In this document: one piece after another, positions 1-6,132 of the stretch | Numbering within the stretch: the first letter of the stretch is position 1 | How the letters are laid out: each line of letters starts with the position of its first letter | Program-made: the position numbers and the translations under genes | Assembly (NCBI GenBank): GCA_016177555.1 | Contig: JACOVB010000120.1 | Location: 1 to 6,437, forward strand | Source: Candidatus Rokuibacteriota bacterium | GTDB lineage: Bacteria > Methylomirabilota > Methylomirabilia > Rokubacteriales > CSP1-6 | DNA length: 6,437 bases | Direction of reading: 5' to 3' | Notes under the pieces: model-generated | Database searches by the model: none | What the model saw: the letters and a program-made list of their open reading frames with translations, nothing else | What the model was told of the DNA's origin: nothing

Positions 1-10
1 ACCACGGTCA

Positions 11-27
11 GTGCCGGGCCAACTGAC
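11..27 (+). repeat. Left arm of 17-nt inverted repeat
   Basis: GTGCCGGGCCAACTGAC here is the reverse complement, with one mismatch in 17, of the sequence at 302-318. The outward flanks of the two arms do not match, so the similarity stops sharply at the GTG/CAC ends. Terminal inverted repeats of a small non-autonomous element would look like this. The enclosed segment, 11-318, is 308 nt and codes for nothing I recognise. Confidence 0.5.
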
Positions 28-67
28 TTCGCCCTGGCTCGCACACGCTCGCCCGATCCCCAGGTAT

Positions 68-96
68 GCTCGCCTCGCCTTCGGCTCCGGCTCGCC
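68..96 (+). repeat. 29-nt direct repeat, copy 1
   Basis: This 29-nt segment, beginning GCTCGCCTCGCC and ending CCGGCTCGCC, is repeated without a mismatch at 128-156, exactly 60 nt later. The flanking bases differ on both sides. The 31-nt spacer is not repeated elsewhere, and there are only two perfect copies, so this is not a CRISPR array. Confidence 0.8.
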
Positions 97-127
97 TCCT
101 CGCTCCGCTCGGGGGATCTCCGTGTCC

Positions 128-156
128 GCTCGCCTCGCCTTCGGCTCCGGCTCGCC
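128..156 (+). repeat. 29-nt direct repeat, copy 2
   Basis: This is an exact copy of 68-96. A diverged relative (TCGCCTTGCC, then TGCGGCTTCGGCTCGCC) lies at about 254-280. The words CTCGCC and TTCGGCTC recur throughout the region, suggesting slippage or a dispersed repeat family rather than a single duplication. Confidence 0.8.
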
Positions 157-301
157 GAACCACGTTCTCGGTCGGCGCCGGTCCTCGACGTACACCCACG
201 TACGCCTCCGGCCGGCGTGGGCTCGCTCCGCTCGCCCGAGTGTTCCCTCCCGTTCGCCTTGCCTGCGGCTTCGGCTCGCCCTGCGGGGCCTCGTCTGGCT
301 C

Positions 302-318
302 GTCATTTGGCCCGGCAC
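302..318 (-). repeat. Right arm of 17-nt inverted repeat
   Basis: GTCATTTGGCCCGGCAC is the partner of the arm at 11-27, matching 16 of 17 positions in reverse complement. It lies 45 nt beyond the cofC stop codon. About 270 nt of GC-rich repeats separate the arms, so a simple transcription-terminator hairpin is unlikely and a mobile-element boundary or recombination relic is more plausible. Confidence 0.5.
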
Positions 319-363
319 GGTGCGGTTGCCCGTACGCTCTTGGCCGAACTCGGTGGAGGCGCA

Positions 364-1029
364 CTAGCCGAGGCTCGCGAGGCGATGGGGGAGGTCCCAA
401 CGGCGGAGGAGCGCTCCGCTGCGCGTCCCGGGACCTCGCTCCAGCAGGAGCCTCAGGTCCTCCGGGGCGTCGATGTCGAGGCCAAGCCCCGGCAAGGGCA
501 GCACGGCGGGTGTGAGCCCGCGCCCCCGCGCCGCCTCCAGGTGATTGCCGAGGGAGGGCTCCCCGAACGTGAGCGACATGGCGTCGGGGGGTGAGAGCAG
601 CGCGGCGTTGGTACCGAAACCAGAGAGCGACGGCACGAAGGCGACGCCGGGCCCGGCGTCGAGCGCCGCGCACAGGCGGTCGATCTCGACGGCGGTGACG
701 CATGGGACATCGCCCGGGATGGTGAGGAAGCGCCGCAGGCCCAGCCGCACGGCCTCCCGCTGGGCGAGCGCCACGGCCTCGGTGTGTCCCCGGTTCGCGG
801 TCTCGGTCAGGCACCGGACGCCGTGACGGCCGGCCAGCGCGATCACGGCCGCGTCCTTCGTCACGACGCAGACGGGGTCGAGCGCCGCCGCGGCGAGGGC
901 CGTCAGCACATCCTCGAGCATGGCTGCGGCGAGGGCTCGCCGCTCATCGGGCGTGAGGATCGGCATCAGCCGCTGCTTGGCGTTGTCGAGATCTTTCACT
1001 GGGACGGCGACCAGAATCGGAATGGTCAT
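364..1029 (-). CDS. cofC: CofC/FbiD-type phospho-acid guanylyltransferase (F420 biosynthesis)
   Basis: A cytosolic nucleotidyltransferase of 221 aa, the usual size for the family. It uses GTP to activate 2-phospholactate, phosphoenolpyruvate or 3-phosphoglycerate (depending on lineage), giving the unstable guanylylated donor used by CofD. The N-terminus VAVPVKDLDNAKQRL (residues 7-21) is the GTP-binding start of CofC. PGDVP at 105-109 supplies the metal-binding Asp, GTNAAL is at 139-144, and GLDIDAPEDL at 183-192 is the typical C-terminal signature. The ATG at 1029 overlaps the cofD stop as ATGA. No clear Shine-Dalgarno precedes it, so translation is probably coupled to cofD. Which phospho-acid is used cannot be decided by eye. 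Identity is secure from the motifs and the cofD neighbour. Confidence 0.95.
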   Translation of the reverse strand: MTIPILVAVPVKDLDNAKQRLMPILTPDERRALAAAMLEDVLTALAAAALDPVCVVTKDAAVIALAGRHGVRCLTETANRGHTEAVALAQREAVRLGLRRFLTIPGDVPCVTAVEIDRLCAALDAGPGVAFVPSLSGFGTNAALLSPPDAMSLTFGEPSLGNHLEAARGRGLTPAVLPLPGLGLDIDAPEDLRLLLERGPGTRSGALLRRWDLPHRLASLG

Positions 1030-1952
1030 CGGAGCGCGTCGAGGATGCGGCGGGCCAGGGCGATCTCCTTCTCCGGGCTCGTCATCACTGTGTCGGTGGT
1101 GACGGCGGAGACGCCGAGCGCCGCCAGCTCCGCCGCGAGCCCCGCGTCGCGCTCATCCAGGACGATCGTGTCGAGCCACGGGGCGTAGACCTGGGCGACT
1201 CCGACCGCCGAGACCGGCAGCCCGCATGCTGCCATGAGGCGCCCCGCCGGTCCCGACACGGCCTCGCCGCCGACGATGGGGCTGATGGCGAGCGCCGTGG
1301 CGCGGCTCTCGCCGAGCGCCCGGGCGATGCCCGGCACGGCCAGGATGGGCCCGACGGAGGTGATGGGGTTCGAGGGGCAGACGATGACCGCGCGCGCCTC
1401 GAGGATCGCCTCCACGACCCCGGGCGCTGGCCTCGCCGACTCCGCGCCCTCGTAGCGGACGGCGCGCACGGCGATCCGCGCCTTCTCGCGCACGAAGTAC
1501 TCCTGGAAATCGAGCCACCCATCCGGCCCGAGGACGCTCGTGCGCACCGGCTGGTTGGACATGGGCAGCACGCGCTGCGCGACACCGAGACCGGCCGCCA
1601 CGGATGCGGTGACCTGCGTGAGCGTCTGGCCCTGCCGCAGGAGGCCGGTGCGGTGGAGGTGGGTGGCGAGGTCGCGATCGCCGAGATTGAACCACGTGGG
1701 CTCGCCGAAGCGCTGCATGGCGTCGAGGGCGTGGAAGCTCTCGTCGCCGAGGCCCCAGCCCTTGATGGCATCCACGATGCCAGCCAGCGTGTAGCAGACC
1801 GTGTCGAGATCGGGGGAGACATGCAGCCCCCACAGATCCAGATCGTCCCCGGTGTTGCCGATGATCGTCAGGTCCCCGGGGTCCACGAGGCGCGCGAGCC
1901 CGCGCAGGAGCTTGGCGGCGCCCGTTCCGCCGGCCAGCGCAGCGATCTTCAT
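1026..1952 (-). CDS. cofD: CofD/FbiA 2-phospho-L-lactate (or PEP) transferase
   Basis: A 308-aa cytosolic transferase that moves the phospho-acid from the CofC product onto FO, giving F420-0 or dehydro-F420-0. Family motifs appear in order: GGTGAAKLL at 8-16 (nucleotide binding), NTGDD at 33-37 and PDLDT at 47-51 (metal and FO site), FNLGDRDLATH at 88-98, PMSNQPVRT at 130-138, VCPSNPITS at 191-199 and ISPIVGGEAVSGPA at 223-236. I chose the ATG at 1952 because MKIAALAGGTG is the normal CofD N-terminus. The frame stays open 82 codons further upstream, but that stretch is a low-complexity shadow of the preceding gene. The start lies 1 nt after the upstream TAG and has no visible Shine-Dalgarno, so coupling is likely. 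The gene ends in an ATGA overlap with cofC. Length and motifs are complete. Confidence 0.96.
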   Translation of the reverse strand: MKIAALAGGTGAAKLLRGLARLVDPGDLTIIGNTGDDLDLWGLHVSPDLDTVCYTLAGIVDAIKGWGLGDESFHALDAMQRFGEPTWFNLGDRDLATHLHRTGLLRQGQTLTQVTASVAAGLGVAQRVLPMSNQPVRTSVLGPDGWLDFQEYFVREKARIAVRAVRYEGAESARPAPGVVEAILEARAVIVCPSNPITSVGPILAVPGIARALGESRATALAISPIVGGEAVSGPAGRLMAACGLPVSAVGVAQVYAPWLDTIVLDERDAGLAAELAALGVSAVTTDTVMTSPEKEIALARRILDALR

Positions 1953-1953
1953 G

Positions 1954-2451
1954 CTAGCGGTGGTGTGGGTGCTGCGCGGCGCCGCGTCCCGCGGCGCTCC
2001 AGAGGGCGGTGCCTCCCCGCCAGGCGAAGAGCCCGAGCCCCGGCCGCCCCCGCAGCCCCTCGGGGAGCGAGGCCTCGGGGACCGGGATGAAGCCCGCGCG
2101 GATCCACGCGCGGTCGAATCCCTGGGGGCGGGTGAAGACGGTCTCGACTCCCTGAGCGGTCGCGTCCGCGAGCCCGTCGGCGCAGAGCCGCGCGGCAACC
2201 TCGAGGGCGTCGTCAGGCTCGAAGGACGGGGGCGCTACCACCACCGGTCCGTGGAACATGGCCGAGGCGCCGGCTCGCTCCAGCAGGAGGGCCGCGACCA
2301 CCTGCGGCCCGTCCCAGGCGCCCCAGCCCATGTCCACGGCCGGTGCGGGCGGTGCCCACGCGCCGGCGAACGCGAACAGCTCCCGGGCATCCGTGCCGGG
2401 AGAGGCGAGCGGTCGGTAGGCGAGCCCCTCCCAGGGTCTACTTCTTGCCAA
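1954..2451 (-). CDS. GNAT-like protein of unknown role between HU and cofD
   Basis: Predicted protein of 165 aa, not assignable to a named family. The N-terminus (LAYRPLASPGTDARELFAF, residues 10-28) resembles the first strand and helix of GNAT acetyltransferases. VETVFTRPQGFDRAWIRAGFIPVPE (102-126, written here in full only by position and ends VETVF...PVPE) resembles the late strand, helix and aromatic-rich end of that fold. A clear R/Q-x-x-G-x-G/A acetyl-CoA loop is not visible, so catalysis is doubtful. The TTG start at 2451 overlaps the end of HU by 14 nt and has GAAGGA 8 nt upstream. The first internal alternatives (GTG codon 39, ATG codon 41) would remove the GNAT-like first strand. 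The stop lies 1 nt before cofD, so it is firmly in the cofDC operon. Coding status is well supported by spacing and composition; function is a guess. Confidence 0.7.
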   Translation of the reverse strand: MARSRPWEGLAYRPLASPGTDARELFAFAGAWAPPAPAVDMGWGAWDGPQVVAALLLERAGASAMFHGPVVVAPPSFEPDDALEVAARLCADGLADATAQGVETVFTRPQGFDRAWIRAGFIPVPEASLPEGLRGRPGLGLFAWRGGTALWSAAGRGAAQHPHHR

Positions 2452-2725
2452 GCACCGCGTCCTTCAGGCCCTTGGCGAGCCGGAACTTCACGACGCGCTT
2501 CGCGGGGATCTTGATGGGCTCGCCGGTCTGCGGGTTGCGGCCCATGCGCGCCTTGCGGTTCGCGAGCACCAGGCGGCCGAAGCCGGGAACGATGAAGATG
2601 TTCTTCGCTTCCTTCGTGGCCAGCGCCAGGAGCTGATCCATCACGTCAACGACCTGTTTCCTGGAGAGACTGGTTTTCTGCGCGAGGTGGGCGATGATCG
2701 AGGACTTGGTCAGGGACTTTGCCAT
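2438..2725 (-). CDS. hup: HU/IHF-family nucleoid DNA-binding protein
   Basis: A full-length 95-aa histone-like protein that dimerises and bends DNA. The N-terminal helices (MAKSLTKSSIIAHLAQKTSL) are followed by the strand VPGFGRLVL (46-54) and the arm region with RMGRNPQTGEPIKIPAK at 60-76, including the conserved RxGRNPxTG and the Pro that intercalates at kinks. It ends with FRLAKGLKDAV (81-91), like the standard HU C-terminus. The ATG at 2725 has GGAGG at 2733-2737 with 7-nt spacing. It is the first gene of a unit that runs through the GNAT-like gene into cofD and cofC, overlapping the next gene by 14 nt. Whether it is HU proper or a divergent IHF-like paralogue cannot be settled from the sequence alone. 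Confidence 0.95.
   Translation of the reverse strand: MAKSLTKSSIIAHLAQKTSLSRKQVVDVMDQLLALATKEAKNIFIVPGFGRLVLANRKARMGRNPQTGEPIKIPAKRVVKFRLAKGLKDAVLGKK
2460..2465 (-). promoter_or_regulatory. Shine-Dalgarno supporting the TTG start of the GNAT-like gene
   Basis: On the minus strand GAAGGA lies 8 nt before the TTG at 2451, inside the last codons of the HU gene. It is the main sequence support for a start that would otherwise be unusual. Confidence 0.45.
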
Positions 2726-2804
2726 GTGGGCGCCTCCGTCGAGAGCTTCGAGGTGAACGACGCAGCCAATGCACGAGGGTCACGGGCCTCAAAACCAGAA
2801 CCGC

Positions 2805-2833
2805 ATTGTACTCAAGCGACCTCGCCTCCACAA
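2805..2833 (-). promoter_or_regulatory. Probable sigma70-type promoter for the HU-GNAT-cofD-cofC unit
   Basis: On the minus strand, TTGTGG (2828-2833, 3/6 to the -35 consensus) and TACAAT (2805-2810, 5/6 to the -10) are separated by 17 nt. Transcription would start near 2798, giving a leader of about 73 nt before HU. It lies in the 148-nt spacer between the cofH stop and HU, one of the few AT-containing stretches of the window. Confidence 0.5.
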
Positions 2834-2873
2834 CGGGGCAATTGCGTCACGCTTCCGCTCGTCATGCCGCGCG

Positions 2874-4145
2874 CTACGCCGCGGAGGTCGGCGTGTGGGT
2901 GGGATGGACGAAGCGGAACTCGCCCGAGGCCGTGAGCCGGCGGTAGGAGCCGAAACGGGCCTCGGCGTTCTCCACGTGGTCGAGAGGAGAGTCGTCATCC
3001 TCCTCCTCGCGCTCGTACACTCGCAGCAGCGCGTACTCCGTGCTGCGGCGCGCCGGCACGCGGCCGGCGTCCCGCGCCAGGCGCCTCAGCTCCGCGGGCG
3101 GGACCAGCTGGCCCCAGCCGGCGCCCGCCGAGGTCGAGATGGATTCGTTGATGAGCGTGCCGCCCAGGTCGTTGGCCCCGCACGCGAGCAGGTGCTGCGC
3201 GAGCTTCGGCCCCTCCTTCACCCACGAGCACTGGATGTTGCGGATGGTGGGCCCGAGCAGGAGCCGCGCCAGCGCGTGCATGCGCACGACCTCCAGGCCC
3301 GTGGCGCCCTGACGCACGCCGGGCACGAGCCCGCGCCGGTACATCGGCGACTCCTGATGGATCAGGGACAGCGGGACGAACTCGGTGAAGCCCCCCGTGT
3401 CCTTCTGGATGCGGCGCAGGAGATCCATGTGGCGCACCCAGTGCTCGGGCCGCTCGATGTGCCCGTACATGATGGTGCAGGTCGTCCGGATCCCCTCGGC
3501 GTGCGCGGCAGTGATGACCTCGATCCACTGCGAGACCGTGATGCGGCCCCGGGCAATGACGTCGCGGATCTCCTGGTCGAGGATCTCCGCGGAGGTGCCG
3601 GGCAGCGTCCCGAGCCCCGCCTCGCGCAGCGCGCGCAGGAACGCCGGGATCGACACCCCGGAGCGCGTGGCGCCGTACAGGATCTCCTCGGGTGAGAAGG
3701 CGTGCAGGTGCAGCTCGGGCACGGCGGCCTTGATGGCCCGGCAGAGATCCACGTAGTAGCCGCCATCGAGCTTCGGCGGCAGCCCGGCCTGGAGGCACAC
3801 CTCCGAGGCGCCCATCTCCCAGGCCTCGATGGCCCGCCGCACGACCTCGTCCATGGGGAGAAAGTACCCCTCCTCCTCGCGGTGGTCGCGGCTGAAGGCG
3901 CAGAAGGTGCAGTGCTTGATGCAGACGTTGGTGAAGTTGATGTTCCGGTTGACGACGTAGGTCACGACGTCGCCCACCTGGCGGCGGCGCATCTCGTCGG
4001 CCACCAGCGAGAGAGCGTGCAGCTCCCGGCCGGTGACTGCCGTGAGCCGGATCCCTTCCGCCACCGACAGCTCGGCGCCGTCCAGCGCCCGGTCCAGGAT
4101 GCGCCGGACGCCAGGCTCTACCCAGTCGAGATTCAGCGAGTCCAT
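2874..4145 (-). CDS. cofH: CofH, FO synthase subunit 2 (radical SAM)
   Basis: Radical-SAM enzyme of 423 aa that joins a 4-hydroxybenzyl group from L-tyrosine to 5-amino-6-ribitylaminouracil, giving the intermediate CofG cyclises to FO. The [4Fe-4S] ligands are C75, C79 and C82 in NVCIKHCTFCAF, preceded by the CofH-typical VNRNINFTN (65-73). Other signatures are GYFLPMDE (93-100), MYGHIERPEHW (226-236), GFTEFVPLSLIH (252-263) and GANDLGGTLINESIS (323-337). These separate it from MqnC and MqnE of menaquinone synthesis. The ATG at 4145 has GGAGG 7 nt upstream and lies 16 nt after cofG. After about residue 370 there is a tail of some 50 aa with an acidic EREEEDDDS stretch (378-386), beyond the core barrel. 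As a stand-alone protein it differs from the fused FbiC of Actinobacteria. Confidence 0.95.
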   Translation of the reverse strand: MDSLNLDWVEPGVRRILDRALDGAELSVAEGIRLTAVTGRELHALSLVADEMRRRQVGDVVTYVVNRNINFTNVCIKHCTFCAFSRDHREEEGYFLPMDEVVRRAIEAWEMGASEVCLQAGLPPKLDGGYYVDLCRAIKAAVPELHLHAFSPEEILYGATRSGVSIPAFLRALREAGLGTLPGTSAEILDQEIRDVIARGRITVSQWIEVITAAHAEGIRTTCTIMYGHIERPEHWVRHMDLLRRIQKDTGGFTEFVPLSLIHQESPMYRRGLVPGVRQGATGLEVVRMHALARLLLGPTIRNIQCSWVKEGPKLAQHLLACGANDLGGTLINESISTSAGAGWGQLVPPAELRRLARDAGRVPARRSTEYALLRVYEREEEDDDSPLDHVENAEARFGSYRRLTASGEFRFVHPTHTPTSAA

Positions 4146-4161
4146 TCCGTTCCCTCCGGGT

Positions 4162-5349
4162 TCACCACGTTCTCCACGTTTCGAGCGGGGGCCTCACGAG
4201 GCCGTCGGCACCCACGAGCCTCGCCACTGCGGGCCGCACGGCGGCGTCCATGAACTCCGGGCGGGACACGTACTCGGGGTAGATGGCCAGTCGCTCGCGC
4301 AATTCGTGGCCCGCCGCCTCCGTGACCTGCCGGAGCTCGCGGATCAGCGGCCACGGTCTCTCGGGGTTGATGTGATCGGGCGTCAGCGGGGAGATGCCGC
4401 CCCAGTCGTTCAGCCCGGCCTCGGGCAGCCGGCCGTAGCCCTCGGCCATGAGGTTCGGCGGCGCCTGGATGTTCATGTCCGGCCCCAGCAGGAGCCGCGC
4501 CACCGCCACGGTGCGCAGGAGGTCGGGGAGCGTGGGGTCGGCCCAGCCGCGCATGGGAATGCCGGGCTTGGCGCGGAAGTTCTGGACAATGACCTCCTGG
4601 ATGTGGCCGTGGCGCTCGTGCAGGTCGCGGATGGCCAGGAGCGTCTCCACCCGCTCGGCATGCGTCTCGCCGATGCCGATCAGGAGCCCTGTGGTGAAGG
4701 GGATCTGGAGCTTCCCCGCCAGCGCGATGGTCTTGAGCCGCCTGGCGGGGACCTTGTCTGGCGCGTGGTCATGGGCGAGGCCTGGGCCCAGGAGGCGCTC
4801 GGAGGTCGTCTCGAGCATGATGCCCATGCTCGCATTCACCTCGCGGAGCGCGCTCAGGTCCCGCTCCGACATGACGCCGGGGTTGGCGTGAGGCAGGAGT
4901 GAGGATTCCCTCAGCACCAGCGCGCTCACCGCCCGGAGATAGGAGAGCGTGCTCCGGTGGCCCATGCGCCGCAGGAATGCGCGGTGCTCGGGGAAGAGCG
5001 CCTCGGGCTTGTCGCCGAGGGAGAAGAGCGCCTCCTTGGCCCCCAGGCGCTCCCCGGCCTGGACGAGCGCGAGCACCTCCTCGGGCGTCATGGTGTGAGC
5101 GCCCGGCTCGCCGGGGTCCTTCCGGAACGTGCAGTAGCCGCAGTAGTCGCGGCAGAGGGTTGTCAGTGGCACGAAGACCTTGGCCGAGAAGGTGATGCGC
5201 CGGCCGCGGCCCCGGCCACGCACGGCCGCTGCGGCGGCCAGGAGATCGGGGAGGCGAGGCTCGTCGAGCCCCAGCAGCAGGGCAGCCTCGCCTGCGTCGG
5301 GGGCGCGGCCCTCGCGGACGCGGTCGAGCGCGCGGTCGGTGGCGGTCAT
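4162..5349 (-). CDS. cofG: CofG, FO synthase subunit 1 (radical SAM)
   Basis: Radical-SAM enzyme of 395 aa that completes FO (7,8-didemethyl-8-hydroxy-5-deazariboflavin) by closing the deazaflavin ring on the CofH product. The cluster ligands are C66, C70 and C73 in TLCRDYCGYCTF. FSLGDKPE (109-116), MLETTSERL (178-186), FTTGLLIGIGET (218-229), QNFRAKPGIPM (256-266) and LNDWGGISPLTPD (313-325) are CofG hallmarks. I chose the ATG at 5349 because MTATDRALDRV opens the normal-length protein and overlaps the upstream stop as ATGA. The frame extends 73 codons further but is then only a shadow of the PPOX gene. GGAG lies 9 nt before the ATG. The gene is followed after 16 nt by cofH, so the two halves of FO synthase should be made together. 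Confidence 0.96.
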   Translation of the reverse strand: MTATDRALDRVREGRAPDAGEAALLLGLDEPRLPDLLAAAAAVRGRGRGRRITFSAKVFVPLTTLCRDYCGYCTFRKDPGEPGAHTMTPEEVLALVQAGERLGAKEALFSLGDKPEALFPEHRAFLRRMGHRSTLSYLRAVSALVLRESSLLPHANPGVMSERDLSALREVNASMGIMLETTSERLLGPGLAHDHAPDKVPARRLKTIALAGKLQIPFTTGLLIGIGETHAERVETLLAIRDLHERHGHIQEVIVQNFRAKPGIPMRGWADPTLPDLLRTVAVARLLLGPDMNIQAPPNLMAEGYGRLPEAGLNDWGGISPLTPDHINPERPWPLIRELRQVTEAAGHELRERLAIYPEYVSRPEFMDAAVRPAVARLVGADGLVRPPLETWRTW

Positions 5350-5780
5350 GCCGCCCCGCTCCAGTCGGTCACGCGGGCCGGTGTCACCTTGATCATCACG
5401 CCGTCTTCCCGGTCGAGCCCCATGCGCCGGTACTGCTCGTACTTGGCCAGGAGCAGCTCGACGCCATGCCGGTAGTCGGCCCCGGCGGTCAGGACCTGGG
5501 CCTCGCCCTGGATGATCACATGGCGGAGGCGGCTCCAGTCCTCGCTCCACTCGTCGATGACCACGCATACCTTCGGGTTCTCGCGGATGTTGCGCACGCG
5601 CTTGAGCTGTTCCGGGGCGGTCCGCTTCGGCTTGGCGTCGACGGCGGAGAAGAGGGCCGCGCCGTCGAAGGCGTAGCAGAAGGGGACGACCAGTGGCTGC
5701 CCCGACGCATCCGCGGTGCCGAGATGCCCGGCGCGGCCCGACGAGATGAAGCCGGCGACGCTCTCCGGCAGCGCGTTCAT
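5346..5780 (-). CDS. PPOX-class probable F420-dependent enzyme, Rv0121-type
   Basis: A 144-aa split-barrel flavin/deazaflavin-binding protein of the pyridoxamine 5'-phosphate oxidase-like superfamily. Signatures shared with the Rv0121-type subgroup are SAVDAKPKR (45-53), LKRVRNIRENP (59-69), DEWSEDWSRLRHV (76-88) and the C-terminal VTPARVTDW (132-140). Members are thought to use F420H2, but the physiological substrate is generally unknown. The ATG at 5780 is 7 nt after the stop of the LLM remnant and has only a weak Shine-Dalgarno. The gene ends in an ATGA overlap with cofG. Position directly ahead of cofG fits a cofactor user made with its cofactor. Family call is firm; F420 preference over FMN is inferred from subgroup and context. 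Confidence 0.88.
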   Translation of the reverse strand: MNALPESVAGFISSGRAGHLGTADASGQPLVVPFCYAFDGAALFSAVDAKPKRTAPEQLKRVRNIRENPKVCVVIDEWSEDWSRLRHVIIQGEAQVLTAGADYRHGVELLLAKYEQYRRMGLDREDGVMIKVTPARVTDWSGAA

Positions 5781-5787
5781 GCGGCGC

Positions 5788-6126
5788 CTACCGCGGGGCC
5801 CGGAGGACCTTCGGCCGCACGTCCTCGGCGAAGCGCTCCATCATCGCCAGCCGGCCGCGCAGGTCCTGGGGCACCCCGTCGAAGACGAAGTGGGTGACGC
5901 CGAGTGCCTGGTAGGCGCGGATGTCCTGGATCACCTCGGCGGAGGTCCCGGTGAAGGGTGTCCGGTCTCCGGCCGCAGGCCGGGCTCGCCGGGACGCGAG
6001 GTCGAGGGGGATGCGGAAGGTGAAGATCGAGGAGTAGCGCAACGCTTCCGCAGCCTCGGCGAGCTTGACGAGCGCGTCGGGTCTGGCGAGGGGACCACGT
6101 CGGGACAGCGCGAAGCCGAAATGCAC
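5788..6126 (-). pseudogene. Internally deleted LLM-class F420-dependent oxidoreductase
   Basis: A 112-aa frame carrying only the two ends of a luciferase-like F420 oxidoreductase, a family normally about 280-340 aa. Residues 1-34 (HFGFALSRRGPLARPDAL, then LAEAAEALRYSSI) match the first strand and helix, where the family reads like RFGxxLPxxGPLA..EALGYDSIW. From about residue 35, FTFRIPLDL, GDRTPFTGT (53-61), EVIQDIRAYQALGVTHFVFD (64-83) and MERFAEDVRPK (96-106) are the family's C-terminus. The middle, with most of the TIM barrel and the cofactor site, is missing without breaking the frame. The GTG at 6126 is chosen because it starts the first strand; upstream codons in frame are not protein-like. 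A promoter abuts it. It cannot be a working oxidoreductase as it stands. A stable small protein, or an assembly collapse, cannot be excluded. Confidence 0.75.
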
Positions 6127-6132
6127 GGGGCC

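Larger units (their letters stand above)
1..363. other. Gene-free GC-rich repeat region downstream of cofC
   Basis: I find no convincing gene here. Open frames cross it on both strands, but their translations are low-complexity Arg/Pro/Ala/Ser/Gly runs with no recognisable domain, as expected of stop-poor GC-rich DNA. The plus strand is strongly pyrimidine-biased, with recurrent CTCGCC, TTCGGCTC and CTCGCTCCGCTCG words (the last at 99-111 and 222-234). The region holds a 29-nt direct repeat and a widely spaced inverted repeat, listed separately. It lies directly after the cofC stop, so it would form the 3' untranslated end of the cofD-cofC transcript. I see no hairpin followed by a T-tract on the minus strand, so an intrinsic terminator cannot be called. 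Confidence 0.6.

Noticed and set aside
68..156. CRISPR array
   Set aside because: There are only two perfect copies and one degenerate copy, the spacer resembles the surrounding low-complexity DNA, and there are no cas genes.
308..323. Sigma54-type promoter (TGGCCCG near GGTGC)
   Set aside because: The GG-to-GC spacing is 13 rather than 12 and the -12 TTGC is absent; the sequence is better explained as an inverted-repeat arm.
8..814. Long minus-strand frame of 268 codons overlapping the repeat region and antisense-frame to cofC
   Set aside because: Its protein is Arg/Pro/Gly/Ala low complexity without any domain, and its right half lies out of frame within cofC, whose motifs are clear.
1953..2198. 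82-codon N-terminal extension of cofD
   Set aside because: It is low-complexity and out of frame within the GNAT-like gene; the MKIAALAGGTG start is the normal CofD beginning.
2726..2873. Intrinsic terminator after cofH
   Set aside because: No stable hairpin with a following T-tract is visible on the minus strand; only a 3-bp stem near 2855 could be drawn.
2769..3695. 308-codon plus-strand frame opposite cofH
   Set aside because: It is the antisense shadow of cofH, a common artefact of high GC; the translation is His/Arg/Ala/Gly-rich with no family resemblance.
5350..5568. 73-codon N-terminal extension of cofG
   Set aside because: It overlaps the PPOX gene in another frame and is Arg/Pro-rich; the ATGA overlap start gives the usual length.
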